Source: an uncultured Chloroflexota bacterium
GTDB lineage: Bacteria; Chloroflexota; Chloroflexia; Chloroflexales; Roseiflexaceae
NCBI GenBank assembly: GCA_937876225.1
Contig: CALFIC010000098.1
Location: 1 to 54,306, forward strand
Length of the DNA: 54,306 bases
Direction of reading: 5' to 3'
The translations under genes were made by a program, and so were the position numbers. Under the pieces are notes generated by a model. The model was not told the origin of the DNA and ran no database searches. It saw nothing but the letters and a program-made list of their open reading frames with translations. Position 1 is the stretch's first letter; every line of letters starts with the position of its first letter. Positions 1 to 8,648 of this stretch are shown one piece after another.

Positions 1-189
1 ATCATCGCCATCAACCAAAACGCCACTAATTGCCACCCCAGCGACGGTGCCGATATCACAGGGTTGGCCACCACCCCCTACAAAAAAAGGACTCTGATCA
101 ACAGTAAATGCACCATCCATCACCGCCTGCACCGTGGCGGTGGTGGTGACGCATTGGTCGTCATGCAAATAAATGCGCTGGGTGCTCAT
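1..189 (-). CDS. AlaX-like alanyl-tRNA editing protein, N-terminal part only (cut by window edge)
   Basis: Reading down from an ATG at 189 the frame stays open to the window edge (63 codons). The visible part starts with M-S-T-Q-R-I-Y-L-H-D-D and contains SPFFVGGGGQPCDIGTV, which matches the family pattern PFYPGGGGQPxDxG of the AlaX / AlaRS editing (second additional) domain. Known family role: hydrolysis of mischarged Ser-tRNA(Ala) or Gly-tRNA(Ala) in the cytoplasm, using a zinc site of the HxxxH and CxxxH type; those residues would lie outside this window and cannot be checked. The ATG overlaps the stop of the DUF4126 gene by four bases (ATGA), so the two are probably co-transcribed and translationally coupled. 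It could equally be the start of a longer AlaX-M type protein. Confidence 0.75.
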   Translation of the reverse strand, partial: MSTQRIYLHDDQCVTTTATVQAVMDGAFTVDQSPFFVGGGGQPCDIGTVAGVAISGVLVDGDD

Positions 190-773
190 GCCAGCGCCTG
201 CCGTTGCCGGCGCCGCACCAGCAACCACAGCACCACAATCAGCGACACCGCGGCAATCGTCACCATCACGACAGGGATAATCAAGGCCAGGACTGAGGTC
301 GTGAGCGACCCAAATACTTCCCCCGTGGCCATAATCGGATTACCGAGCCCGGCGGTAGTAGCCGTCGATACGCCACGTACCAACGATTTGCCCACATGCA
401 ACGAACCAGCAATCCCGCCGCCAGCAATAATCGCCAACGACCAGCGCAGCCACTCGTCCATGCCCACCACCATCGAGGCGGTCAAAATCGTGCCGGCAAT
501 CACTGCGGCTGGTGAACCAATCACATCCAAGGCATGGTCAACTACGGGAATGTAGTAAGCCAACACTTCGGTGATACTCGCCACCACAAACACCGCCAAG
601 GCAGGCCAACTCGATAGCCACGCAAAATCAGGAGCGACGTGCAATGCCCCCAACTTAACGGCGATACCAGCCACCAAAAACGGCACAAAAATCCGGAAAC
701 CGACCGCGGCACTTAGGGCCACGCCGGTAATTGCGCCCAACAAAATCAACCCATATTCTGTCGTAAATACCAT
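186..773 (-). CDS. DUF4126 family membrane protein
   Basis: 195-residue protein with about five or six hydrophobic segments and the conserved signatures of DUF4126: GFRIFVPFL near the N-terminus, EVLAYYIPVVDHALDVIGSPAAV in the middle (given here only as an anchor region, residues about 65-90), and the loop with GLGNP. The function of this family is not established; it is an inner-membrane protein. The reading frame extends upstream to 896, but the ATG at 773 is preferred because GAGGAG lies seven bases upstream and because the family begins just there. It ends in an ATGA overlap with the AlaX-like gene. The pairing of a DUF4126 membrane protein with a tRNA-editing protein is unexplained. Confidence 0.85.
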   Translation of the reverse strand: MVFTTEYGLILLGAITGVALSAAVGFRIFVPFLVAGIAVKLGALHVAPDFAWLSSWPALAVFVVASITEVLAYYIPVVDHALDVIGSPAAVIAGTILTASMVVGMDEWLRWSLAIIAGGGIAGSLHVGKSLVRGVSTATTAGLGNPIMATGEVFGSLTTSVLALIIPVVMVTIAAVSLIVVLWLLVRRRQRQALA

Positions 774-1008
774 TCTCTGACTCCTCATGCGCCATACTAT
801 TTTTGACATAGATCCGCACACACGCCCATGGTAATTAACCAATTGTATTTGCAACGGAGCGTAGTTACCAATCACCGTGCATCCACATTTGGTCAATCAC
901 TCGTCATAGTGCACTTTTGCATAATAATGTGCATAGTACGGTTGTGATTGTCTTAATGTTGCATCGATATGACGAGTATATGCGCTAATTTATGCGTAAT
1001 TGCCACTC

Positions 1009-1854
1009 CTACGCCGGCTGGAAGCCTTGCGATACCAGCCATTCATACCAGCGGTCAATCCAATAATCACACGGCAGATGGCGCGTCATCATGCCGAAGC
1101 CATGCCCACCACCGGCATAGGCGTGCACCTCGACCGGGACCTGTGCCATCTGCCAGGCCTTGGTGAGATTCGCCACACTATCCAAAATAATGGCGCCGAA
1201 TTCATCATCATTGGCAAGCGCAATAAACATCGGTGGCGCATCGGCGGGGGGGATGATTTCTTCGAACCAAACCGGATAAATCGGCGCCGCAAAGTTGGGC
1301 CGACTATCGGTCGTATAGTGCAACATCGCCGTAGTCGTGACATGCCCACCCGCCGAAAAGCCCATAATCCCTACCCGTTGTTCATTAATCCGCCAAGCAC
1401 TGGCGTTGCGCCGTACCACCCGGATCGCCTCGAGGGCATCGGCTCGCATCGCCGGGTCGTGGGCTGCCGCCAAGCGCCGCATTTCTTGCGGGTCTGACAA
1501 CTTGGCACTCAGATACGCAGCATGTGCTTGGTCGTCGGCAGGAGTAGGCAACAAGCGATACTTCAAAATAATCGCCGCAATCCCACGGGCATTGAGCCAG
1601 CGCGCCACATCGTGGCCTTCGTGATCGATAGCCAAAATATGATAGCCACCTCCGGGGCAAACCACCACCGCCGTGCCCGTGGCAATCGCTGGGTCGGGCA
1701 AATAGACGATGATGCTGGGGGTAGTGACATTGCGTACCTGCCCAAATGGCGTACCGACTTGTGACAAACCCACGAACTCTTTTTCGGGCAAGGCATCTGC
1801 AGGCACGGCAATCGTCCCCGCGGGCCATAACGGCAATACAAATGGCGTGGTCAT
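1009..1854 (-). CDS. alpha/beta hydrolase (acetylesterase / BD-FAE-like family)
   Basis: About 281 residues. An oxyanion-hole type motif VVVCPGGGYHILA is followed by DHEGHDVARWLNARG and the nucleophile elbow GFSAGGH; candidate acid and base residues are an Asp in ALANDDEFG and the His of GGGHGFG near the C-terminus. This order is typical of small carbohydrate esterases and hormone-sensitive-lipase-like enzymes that remove acetyl or feruloyl groups from polysaccharides. No signal peptide is apparent, so it is probably cytosolic. Start: the ATG at 1854 has GGGAAG six bases upstream; an in-frame ATG at 1878 lacks a good ribosome binding site. It is transcribed divergently from proS. The substrate cannot be inferred. 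Confidence 0.8.
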   Translation of the reverse strand: MTTPFVLPLWPAGTIAVPADALPEKEFVGLSQVGTPFGQVRNVTTPSIIVYLPDPAIATGTAVVVCPGGGYHILAIDHEGHDVARWLNARGIAAIILKYRLLPTPADDQAHAAYLSAKLSDPQEMRRLAAAHDPAMRADALEAIRVVRRNASAWRINEQRVGIMGFSAGGHVTTTAMLHYTTDSRPNFAAPIYPVWFEEIIPPADAPPMFIALANDDEFGAIILDSVANLTKAWQMAQVPVEVHAYAGGGHGFGMMTRHLPCDYWIDRWYEWLVSQGFQPA

Positions 1855-1910
1855 CGGCGTCTTCCCTTTCACATACATGTTGGTATGTCACCATTGTAAA
1901 TGCATTTCTA

Positions 1911-1920
1911 GTGCTACAAT
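1911..1920 (+). promoter_or_regulatory. putative extended -10 promoter for proS
   Basis: TGC followed by TACAAT (1915-1920) forms an extended -10 about 38 bases before the proS start. There is no well-spaced -35 box (a TTGTAA sits only 15 bases upstream). An inverted repeat ACATAC(6 nt)GTATGT at 1871-1888 lies between the divergent hydrolase gene and this site and could be an operator; that is inference. Confidence 0.4.
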
Positions 1921-1957
1921 ACCAATAATTATCTTTTTGTGAAGGATACGTACACTC

Positions 1958-3400
1958 ATGGCCAAAGAAGGAATTACCGCTCGTGCCAAGGATTATGCCC
2001 AGTGGTACCTCGACATCGTGCGTGAAGCCGATTTAGCCGATTACGCCGAAGTCGTGCGCGGCTGTATCGTTTTTAAACCGACTGGTTATGCCGTCTGGGA
2101 ACACATCCAAGCCGGCCTCGATGCCCGCATCAAAGAAACTGGCCACGTCAACGCCTACTTCCCCTTGCTCATCCCCAAAAGCTTCTTGATGAAAGAAGCC
2201 GAGCACGTCGAGGGCTTTGCCCCCGAAGTGGCCGAAGTCACCCATGCCGGTGGCGAAAAATTGACCGAACCCTATGTGATTCGCCCCACCTCCGAAACCA
2301 TCATTGGCTACTTCTATGCCAAATGGGTACGCAGCTACCGCGATTTGCCCATCCTCATCAACCAATGGGCCAACGTCATGCGCTGGGAAATGCGCACCCG
2401 CCCCTTTTTGCGCACCGCCGAATTCCTCTGGCAAGAAGGCCATACCGTCCATGCCAGTGAGGCCGAAGCCGAAGCCGAAACCTTGATGATCCTCCACGAC
2501 GTCTATGCCGACTTTGTCGAAAAAGAGATGGCCGTGCCCGTCATCCGTGGGCTCAAAACCGAGAAAGAAAAGTTCCCCGGTGCCCTGCGCTCCTACTGCA
2601 TCGAAGCCATGATGCAAGATGGTCGCGCCTTGCAAGCGGGCACGTCGCACAACCTCGGCCAAAACTTCGCCAAGGCTTTTGACATCACCTATACCGACCA
2701 CAACAACACCGTCCAACACGCCTGGACCACCAGCTGGGGCGTCAGCACCCGCCTCATCGGCGCCCTCATCATGGCTCATAGTGACGACGACGGTCTCATC
2801 GTGCCGCCTCGCCTTGCTCCCGTCCAAGTGGTGGTAGTGCCGATTTTCAAAAACGACGCCGAAAAAACAGTGGTCATGGAAGCCGTCAAACGCATCACTT
2901 CCGGGTGGAAGGGCAAGATTCGCTTCAAAATCGACGAGCGCGAGCATCTCTCCCCAGGCTTCAAATTCAACGAATGGGAAGTCAAAGGGGTGCCCGTACG
3001 CATCGAAGTCGGTCCCAAGGATGTCGACAAAGGTACCGTCGCCCTCGCTCGCCGCGATATCCCCGGCCGTGATGGCAAAAGCTTTGTCGCCCAAGAAGGG
3101 CTCACCGAGCGGATTGTTACCCTGCTCGACGACATCCAAACGGCGCTCTACGAGCGTGCCTTGGCCTTCCGCGCCGAACGGAGCAAAACCGTCACCAGCT
3201 ACGACGAACTCAAAGCCCAAATCGAAACCGGCTTCGCCTATTGTTGGTGGGATGGCTCCGTCGAAGATGAAAAACGCATCCAAGACGAAACCCGCGCCAC
3301 CATCCGCTGTATCCCCATCGACCAACCCCAAGGTGGCGGTACCTGCGTCTATACCGGGCGCCCCGCCAAAACCATGGTCGTATTCGCCCGTTCATACTAA
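1958..3400 (+). CDS. proS: prolyl-tRNA synthetase, short archaeal/eukaryal type
   Basis: 480 residues. Charges tRNA(Pro) with proline in the cytoplasm. The class II synthetase core is visible: the TSE region (PTSETIIGYFYAKW), motif 2 with NVMRWEMRTRPFLRTAEFL and GHT, and motif 3 near GVSTRLIGALIMAH. These are followed by an anticodon-binding domain (from about residue 290, APVQVVVVPIF) and the C-terminal zinc-binding-like domain ending in a short FARSY tail with the final Tyr typical of this type. The large editing insertion of the standard bacterial ProS is absent, so this is the 'type 3' ProS found in archaea, eukaryotes and some bacteria. GAAGGA lies upstream of the ATG. A strong hairpin follows the stop. 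Recognition is secure. Confidence 0.97.
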   Translation: MAKEGITARAKDYAQWYLDIVREADLADYAEVVRGCIVFKPTGYAVWEHIQAGLDARIKETGHVNAYFPLLIPKSFLMKEAEHVEGFAPEVAEVTHAGGEKLTEPYVIRPTSETIIGYFYAKWVRSYRDLPILINQWANVMRWEMRTRPFLRTAEFLWQEGHTVHASEAEAEAETLMILHDVYADFVEKEMAVPVIRGLKTEKEKFPGALRSYCIEAMMQDGRALQAGTSHNLGQNFAKAFDITYTDHNNTVQHAWTTSWGVSTRLIGALIMAHSDDDGLIVPPRLAPVQVVVVPIFKNDAEKTVVMEAVKRITSGWKGKIRFKIDEREHLSPGFKFNEWEVKGVPVRIEVGPKDVDKGTVALARRDIPGRDGKSFVAQEGLTERIVTLLDDIQTALYERALAFRAERSKTVTSYDELKAQIETGFAYCWWDGSVEDEKRIQDETRATIRCIPIDQPQGGGTCVYTGRPAKTMVVFARSY

Positions 3401-3405
3401 ATCCC

Positions 3406-3452
3406 AGACGGATGTTGGAGAGCGTGATTTATCCGCTCCCCAACATCCGTCT
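3406..3452 (+). terminator. hairpin terminator after proS
   Basis: 19-base arms (3406-3424 and 3434-3452) that pair with a single mismatch around a 9-base loop. It lies five bases after the proS stop. The downstream tract is CT-rich rather than pure T, so intrinsic termination may be incomplete and the next gene could be partly read through. Confidence 0.75.
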
Positions 3453-3475
3453 CTCTATCTATTGAGGAGTACCCG

Positions 3476-4252
3476 ATGCCAACGATTCGCTCAATCGAAG
3501 CCCACCACAAAGCGGCCATCTCGTTGCTCTGGCAACCCCTCGATGGCATGCCCGCCACCGGCTATAATGCCGAACGCCAAGTCAAAACCGCTAGTGTCAT
3601 CAAATTGCCCATCTTTGTGCATGTGGCCCTGCTGGTCGAAAGCGGTGCACTCTCGTGGGATCAACGCCTCACCCTGCAAGACAGTGACCACACCCCAGGT
3701 GCAGGGGTGCTCAAACTCATGAACGCCGGCTTACAACCTACCCTGCGTGATTTGGCCGTATTAATGATGGTTATTTCTGACAATACCGCAACCAATATGC
3801 TGATTGATTTGCTGGGAATCGATGCCATCAATCAACGCATCCAGTCACTCGGGCTCACCCAGACGCGCCTCAATCGCAAAGTCTTTGCCCCCAATACGCC
3901 GGAATGCATGCCATGGGGACTTGGCGTTACCAGCCCGCGCGACATCGTACATTTGCTCACCGCAATTGTGCGGGGCGACATCGGCAACAACCAAACCAAT
4001 CAATTCATCCGTGACACCCTCGCCGGCCTACAAGATCGTGCTGGCATCCCCCGTGGCCTGCCTCGTGACTGGCGCTATGCCGGCAAAACCGGCAGTGACG
4101 ATGATTTGCGCAACGATTGTGGGATTATTACTCGCCCCGATGGCAGCCATATCGTGGTGGCCTGCTTCGTGCAATCACTCGACGAAGCCCCCAGCACCGC
4201 CGACCACCCCGGCCTCGTAGCCCTTGGCCAAGTCGCCAAGGTAATGGCATAA
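3476..4252 (+). CDS. class A beta-lactamase-fold serine hydrolase, cytosolic
   Basis: 258 residues with the penicilloyl-serine-transferase motifs in order: S-V-I-K (Ser40, Lys43), S-D-N (101-103) and K-T-G (204-206). The general-base Glu of true class A enzymes (ExxLN on the omega loop) is not seen; the corresponding stretch reads LNRKVFAPNTPECMPWG. There is no signal peptide or membrane anchor, so the protein should stay in the cytoplasm, where it could not protect against beta-lactams. By family it belongs with 'beta-lactamase-related serine hydrolases' whose substrates are mostly unknown; a peptidase, esterase or amidase role is possible. GAGGAG is placed well for the ATG. It is the first gene of a same-strand run with the GNAT and lipoprotein genes. 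Confidence 0.85.
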   Translation: MPTIRSIEAHHKAAISLLWQPLDGMPATGYNAERQVKTASVIKLPIFVHVALLVESGALSWDQRLTLQDSDHTPGAGVLKLMNAGLQPTLRDLAVLMMVISDNTATNMLIDLLGIDAINQRIQSLGLTQTRLNRKVFAPNTPECMPWGLGVTSPRDIVHLLTAIVRGDIGNNQTNQFIRDTLAGLQDRAGIPRGLPRDWRYAGKTGSDDDLRNDCGIITRPDGSHIVVACFVQSLDEAPSTADHPGLVALGQVAKVMA

Positions 4253-4279
4253 CATTTTTACCAAGGAAAATACACGATT

Positions 4280-5296
4280 ATGCGTCTGATGCCAATCTTG
4301 ACATCGCCCCGCCTGACCATCCGTGCGTTTACCGCCAGCGATCTCGATGCCGCAGTCGCCGTGTTTGATATTGGCTATAGCGACCGCACTGCGACCACAC
4401 CAGAGGCGATCGTCAAACGCCAAGCCTGGCTGGACTATATCATCGCCAACGAGCAACAACTCGCCACCCTCGACCAGCCTCCCTACGGCGAACGCGCCAT
4501 CGTTGATACCGCCACCCAACAAGTCATCGGCGCCATCGGATTTGTGCCGTGTGTCGATCAATTTGGGCTGGTAGGGATTGGTCACAACGACGGCTATAGT
4601 CACGCCGAAGTCGGTTTATTTTGGACTATCATCCCCGCCCAGCGCCGCCACGGTTATGCCAGCGAAGCAGCCCGCATGATGATCGACTACGCCATTACAA
4701 CACTCGGGCTACGGCGTATTATCGCCACCACCGAGCACGACAACATCGGCTCCCAAGGCGTCATGCGCGCGATTGGGATGGATATCCGCACCAATCCCCA
4801 TGATCAACCGCATTGGCTCCAAGTAGTAGGCGTCTATGAACCGCAACGGCGCCCCCAATTGCTGGCCAACGGAATGACGATGCGCCTCATTACGCTCGGC
4901 GATTTAGCTGACTTGATTACCCTGTGGCGCGTAGCGGGGCTCAAAATCAGTCCCACCGATACCGTAACCGGATTACGCCGCCATATTGGTGTGTCGGTGC
5001 ATTTGGCACTCGCACTTTGTACCCCCGACGGCACGATCATCGGGTCCGTGTTAGGCAGTGACGATGGCCGGCGGGGCTGGGTCAATCACCTCGCCATCCA
5101 CCCCGACTACCAAGGTCAAGGATTGGGTCGCCTCCTCATCGAGACCATCACGACTCGACTCAAAGCCCAAGGTTGCGAAAAAATCAATCTACTGATTACC
5201 GGTGCCAACCAAAAAGTCATCCCATTCTATCAAGCCAACGGCTTTGGCTTTGACGACATCATCTACATGACCAAATGGATTACTGGCGATGTATAA
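4280..5296 (+). CDS. tandem GNAT N-acetyltransferase
   Basis: 338 residues with two GNAT domains. The first (about 5-175) resembles RimJ/RimL-type enzymes: it opens with LTSPRLTIRAFTASDLDA and has the acetyl-CoA motif A region around PAQRRHGYASEA. The second (about 185-335) has LAIHPDYQGQGLGRLLIE, a textbook R/Q-x-x-G-x-G/A loop, and IPFYQANGF near the end. Both domains keep the acetyl-CoA binding loop, so neither is obviously dead. Substrates are unknown; the first domain type usually acetylates protein N-termini or small amines. The AAGGA site is about 12 bases from the ATG. An in-frame ATG at 4289 is an alternative start. The end overlaps the next gene by eight bases. Confidence 0.88.
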   Translation: MRLMPILTSPRLTIRAFTASDLDAAVAVFDIGYSDRTATTPEAIVKRQAWLDYIIANEQQLATLDQPPYGERAIVDTATQQVIGAIGFVPCVDQFGLVGIGHNDGYSHAEVGLFWTIIPAQRRHGYASEAARMMIDYAITTLGLRRIIATTEHDNIGSQGVMRAIGMDIRTNPHDQPHWLQVVGVYEPQRRPQLLANGMTMRLITLGDLADLITLWRVAGLKISPTDTVTGLRRHIGVSVHLALALCTPDGTIIGSVLGSDDGRRGWVNHLAIHPDYQGQGLGRLLIETITTRLKAQGCEKINLLITGANQKVIPFYQANGFGFDDIIYMTKWITGDV

Positions 5297-6194
5297 ATCA
5301 GCGCGTCGTCTGTGGTATATCATCACCTGGCTGGTGTGGCTCAGTAGTTGTAGTGCCACACCGCCTGCCCCCGATGGACAACGACTGGTATTGACAGACG
5401 ACGCACCCAATTTTCGCTATACACTAATCGTCACAACCCGCAATGCCTCCGACGAATCAGGTGCACCCCGTAATGGCACCCTCACCATCGTCACTACAAA
5501 CACCCCTACGGGTCAACGCCAAGATATCAGCACAACCAATCAACTGACCCCCAATTGGCTCATCCCTTTTGCCGGTCATATCAGCATCGCCACGCAGGCC
5601 AGCGAACGCTGGCTGATTGCTGATGATTGCCGCCGTGATGCCAATGTCTTGCCAATGATTGTCATGCGTGAAGTACTTGGGCCACTGCCTGGTTTTGTGG
5701 CCAGTGATAACCAACTCTTTAGCCAAAACGGTGCCCCAATCTGGCAATCATGGGCTGCCAGTGCACTTCCAGATGCAGCAGGTGCCATTCAATCAGCCAC
5801 CGGACATGGCACAGGAAAAATATTTATCCCGGGCGGTGAAGTCATCAGCGGCGATATTTCGTGGGATTATCAACGTATCCCTGCGCCACCCATGACCATT
5901 CCCAGCCAGCACTGCAACGACGTCATCCTTGATACCCTCACGTTGCCACCGACATGGATCAATCGGCGCATGTATGGCGGCGCATTATTAGCCGAAAGTC
6001 CCCAAGCTCCGGCACACAGCGCAACCGACTTACGTGATACACTAGTTACCAACGGCTGGCAAATTACCACACTGGACACTCACGCCACACCCATTGTCAT
6101 CCAAGCGTCATCGCAGTCCGACACTATTCATGTTTTTATTGTGTCTAATCAAAACAATGGTAGCGATATCACTATCATTACCGTGACACCCTAA
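5289..6194 (+). CDS. predicted lipoprotein of unknown function
   Basis: 301 residues. The N-terminus has basic residues (K3, R6, R7), a hydrophobic stretch (about 8-18) and a lipobox L-S-S-C with the lipidated Cys at 21, so it is expected to be exported and anchored on the outer face of the cytoplasmic membrane. The rest is a beta-rich, Thr/Asn-rich soluble domain without motifs I recognise. It overlaps the GNAT gene by eight bases, so the two are probably translationally coupled. Function unknown. Confidence 0.75.
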   Translation: MYKSARRLWYIITWLVWLSSCSATPPAPDGQRLVLTDDAPNFRYTLIVTTRNASDESGAPRNGTLTIVTTNTPTGQRQDISTTNQLTPNWLIPFAGHISIATQASERWLIADDCRRDANVLPMIVMREVLGPLPGFVASDNQLFSQNGAPIWQSWAASALPDAAGAIQSATGHGTGKIFIPGGEVISGDISWDYQRIPAPPMTIPSQHCNDVILDTLTLPPTWINRRMYGGALLAESPQAPAHSATDLRDTLVTNGWQITTLDTHATPIVIQASSQSDTIHVFIVSNQNNGSDITIITVTP

Positions 6195-6256
6195 AATCTC
6201 TCCCCCACCGGCGATTCACCTCCGTCACCAACACAATTTTTTACAAGGAGTAACAC

Positions 6257-7174
6257 ATGCAAAGAGTAATCAAAATCATCACGTGGATCATCGGAATCTT
6301 GATCGGATTTATGGTGGTAATTGCCGCCTCAGTCATCATTGATCAGGGCATGGGTGTCAATCGCCTCGACGGTATCACCAACACCGTCATCCCCAATGGA
6401 AGCAACCCTGCCATCCGCGCCTATGTGGCCCGCCCCAGTGGTACTGGTCCGTTCCCAGTCGTCATCATGGTGCATGAATGGTGGGGACTCAAAGCAGAAA
6501 TCGCCGGCAAAGCCGATGCCCTCGCCAAAGACGGCTATATCGTCGTAGCGCCCAATCTCTTCCGGGGCAACACCACCGATTGGTTCCCTACGGCCATTTG
6601 GCAAGTCTCCAACACGCCTACGACCCAAATCGATGGCGATCTTGACGCGGTGTTGCAGTGGATCAATAATCAGCCCGATGCGAATCACAACCAAATCGCC
6701 ATCATGGGCTTTTGTTTTGGTGGTGGGACGGCCTTGCGCTATAGCGTCAATACGCCAGCTATTACCGCTACGGCAGTGTTTTATGGTTCCGTGATTACCG
6801 ACCCCGCCAAACTCAAAAAAATTCAAGGCCCCGTGCTTGGCATATTTGGCGGCGCAGATACGATGATTCCGCAAAAAGATGTTGCAGCCTTTGATGCAGG
6901 CTTAACTGCTGCCGGCATTCCGCATCAAGTGACGACGTATGACGGTGAACCGCATGCCTTTGTCAAAGGTATCGCCGACATCAACAAGGGCGGCAATCAA
7001 CAAAAAGCCTGGAATCAGCTCCGTGAATTCCTCGCAAAAGCCTTTAGTGGCCAAGCAATGAGTCGCCAATATCGTCTCGCCAATCACCAGCAGCCAATAG
7101 ATGTAGCCACGCAACAATTCATCACACCGAATCGGTGGCTTCATCAATTTGTGTGTGACAAAACGGTAAAGTAG
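6257..7174 (+). CDS. membrane-anchored dienelactone hydrolase family protein
   Basis: 305 residues: an N-terminal hydrophobic anchor or signal (about 7-28), then a dienelactone-hydrolase domain. Catalytic residues are visible: Glu74 in VHEWWGL, Cys153 in GFCFGG, Asp201 in GGADTMIP and His233 in EPHAF. Together they give the Cys-His-Asp triad plus the Glu that activates the Cys in this family. Related enzymes open lactones or act as general esterases. The family fold should end near residue 262 (LREFLAKAF); a further 40 or so residues of basic, Gln-rich sequence have no counterpart I recognise and may be an extension produced by loss of an earlier stop. AAGGAG precedes the ATG. Confidence 0.85.
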   Translation: MQRVIKIITWIIGILIGFMVVIAASVIIDQGMGVNRLDGITNTVIPNGSNPAIRAYVARPSGTGPFPVVIMVHEWWGLKAEIAGKADALAKDGYIVVAPNLFRGNTTDWFPTAIWQVSNTPTTQIDGDLDAVLQWINNQPDANHNQIAIMGFCFGGGTALRYSVNTPAITATAVFYGSVITDPAKLKKIQGPVLGIFGGADTMIPQKDVAAFDAGLTAAGIPHQVTTYDGEPHAFVKGIADINKGGNQQKAWNQLREFLAKAFSGQAMSRQYRLANHQQPIDVATQQFITPNRWLHQFVCDKTVK

Positions 7175-7259
7175 GACATGCAAAGTTCTGATGCAACAGT
7201 GGTACACTAGTACTCGTCTGAGGCATGTATTTGTCGTCGTTACGTAAAAGAGGTGTGTG

Positions 7260-8168
7260 ATGGAAATTTTTTACTGTTTGTTTTTGCTTGTGTTGCTCGC
7301 TGGTACTGTGGTTATTACTGGCATCAAAATCGTCCCTCAAGGCTACGAATGGACCATCGAGCGCTTGGGGCGCTTCCGCATGGTCATCAAGCCAGGTATG
7401 AGCATCATCATCCCGTTTATTGACCGAGTTGGTCGGCGCGTCAATGTCCAAGAGCAAGTCCTCGACATCCCCTCACAAATCGTGATTACCCGTGACAATG
7501 CTACGGTGCGCGTCGACGGTGTGTTGTTTTATCAGGTCTACGACACCAGCTTGGCCGCCTACCAAGTCTACAATTTGCAAGCATCCATCATTAATTTGGC
7601 GTTGACCAATTTGCGTACCGCCTTGGGGAGCATGGAGCTCGACGAAGTATTGTCCAAGCGTGACCAAATCAACACCCATTTGTTGGCTGCAGTCGACCAT
7701 GCCACCCAAACTTGGGGCACCAAAGTCACCCGCGTCGACATCAAGGACGTCTTGCCACCCGAAGACATTACCCGCGCCATGGCCCGTCAGTTGACCGCCG
7801 ACCGCGAAAAGCGCGCCCAAATCCTCACCGCCGAAGGCACGCGTCAATCCGAAATCTTGCGCGCCGAAGGGCTCAAGCAAGCCAAAATTCTCGAAGCCGA
7901 AGGTAACCTCGAAGCCGCCAAACGCCAAGCCGAAGCCCGCGAACGCCTTGCTGGCGCCGAAGCCGAAGCCACCCGTTTGTTGGTTTCTACGGTGGGCAAT
8001 CCTGAAGCCGCTTTGCAATACTTCGTGGCCCAACGCTATGTGGATGCCTTGCAAAAGCTTGGTGAATCCCCGGCTGCCCGCATGATCGTCGTTCCCACTG
8101 AATTCAGTAATCTGGCTGGCACCATGACTGCGATTACTGAAATGATGAAGAGCACGGACAAAAAGTAA
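7260..8168 (+). CDS. paraslipin / stomatin-like SPFH (band 7) protein
   Basis: 302 residues: one N-terminal membrane segment (about 3-18), then a band 7 domain beginning VPQGYEWTIERLGRF with the family phrases IPFIDRVGRRVNVQEQVLDIP and LRTALGSMELDEVLSKRDQI, then a long charged coiled coil rich in Ala-Glu-Arg (about 175-245). SPFH proteins form ring-like oligomers on membrane microdomains. The ATG at 7260 has AGAGG six bases upstream; the GTG immediately before it is too close to that site. The stop overlaps the start of the NfeD-like gene (TAATG), the standard SPFH-NfeD pair. Confidence 0.93.
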   Translation: MEIFYCLFLLVLLAGTVVITGIKIVPQGYEWTIERLGRFRMVIKPGMSIIIPFIDRVGRRVNVQEQVLDIPSQIVITRDNATVRVDGVLFYQVYDTSLAAYQVYNLQASIINLALTNLRTALGSMELDEVLSKRDQINTHLLAAVDHATQTWGTKVTRVDIKDVLPPEDITRAMARQLTADREKRAQILTAEGTRQSEILRAEGLKQAKILEAEGNLEAAKRQAEARERLAGAEAEATRLLVSTVGNPEAALQYFVAQRYVDALQKLGESPAARMIVVPTEFSNLAGTMTAITEMMKSTDKK

Positions 8169-8593
8169 TGTTACACAATGGCTTTATGTGGGCCATTCTC
8201 GGAATGGTACTATTGCTCATTGAACCTTTTTCGCCCGGAGTCTATGCGCTCTGGATTGGTATCGCTGCCATCTTTACGGCAGTAATTGCCTTTGTTGCGC
8301 CGAGCCTCGATGTCTGGTTGTTGTTGGTGTTTGCCGTGGCGACGCTCCTCTCGGCGATTGGTGGCAGTCGCATCTATGCCCGCTTGAGTACGTCGACACA
8401 TACCATCAACGATATGCAAAACCAGCTCATTGGTAAGCACGGGGTCTGTATCGCCGTCGGCGAAAATAACCAGATCCGTATTCGCGTCAATGGCATCGAA
8501 TGGGCCGCCATTGCCGATGATATCATCACCATCCATGATGCCGTGGTGGTAACTGATTTCCGCAAAGCAATGCCAGTCGCACGGCGCGTCTAG
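8168..8593 (+). CDS. NfeD-like membrane protein
   Basis: 141 residues with three or so hydrophobic segments in the first 75 residues and a C-terminal OB-fold-like domain (about 85-138, with LIGKHGVCIA and RIRVNGIEWAA). This is the short NfeD class that partners paraslipins; it lacks the serine protease domain of long NfeD. The start ATG overlaps the paraslipin stop by one base, so the two proteins are translated together and probably act in one membrane complex. A perfect terminator follows. Confidence 0.92.
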   Translation: MLHNGFMWAILGMVLLLIEPFSPGVYALWIGIAAIFTAVIAFVAPSLDVWLLLVFAVATLLSAIGGSRIYARLSTSTHTINDMQNQLIGKHGVCIAVGENNQIRIRVNGIEWAAIADDIITIHDAVVVTDFRKAMPVARRV

Positions 8594-8609
8594 TTGACAC
8601 GCAGTGCGG

Positions 8610-8648
8610 AGTATCCGTGGTTTGGGTTCCCCCCAAACCACGGATACT
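8610..8648 (+). terminator. perfect hairpin terminator after NfeD gene
   Basis: Two perfectly complementary 17-base arms (8610-8626 and 8632-8648) with a 5-base loop, followed by TTTAAAAAA. It closes the paraslipin/NfeD operon. Confidence 0.9.

Noticed and set aside
2033..3331. 432-residue open frame antisense to proS
   Set aside because: Shadow of proS codon usage: low-complexity Gly/Asp/Phe-rich product, no ribosome binding site, and proS itself is certain.
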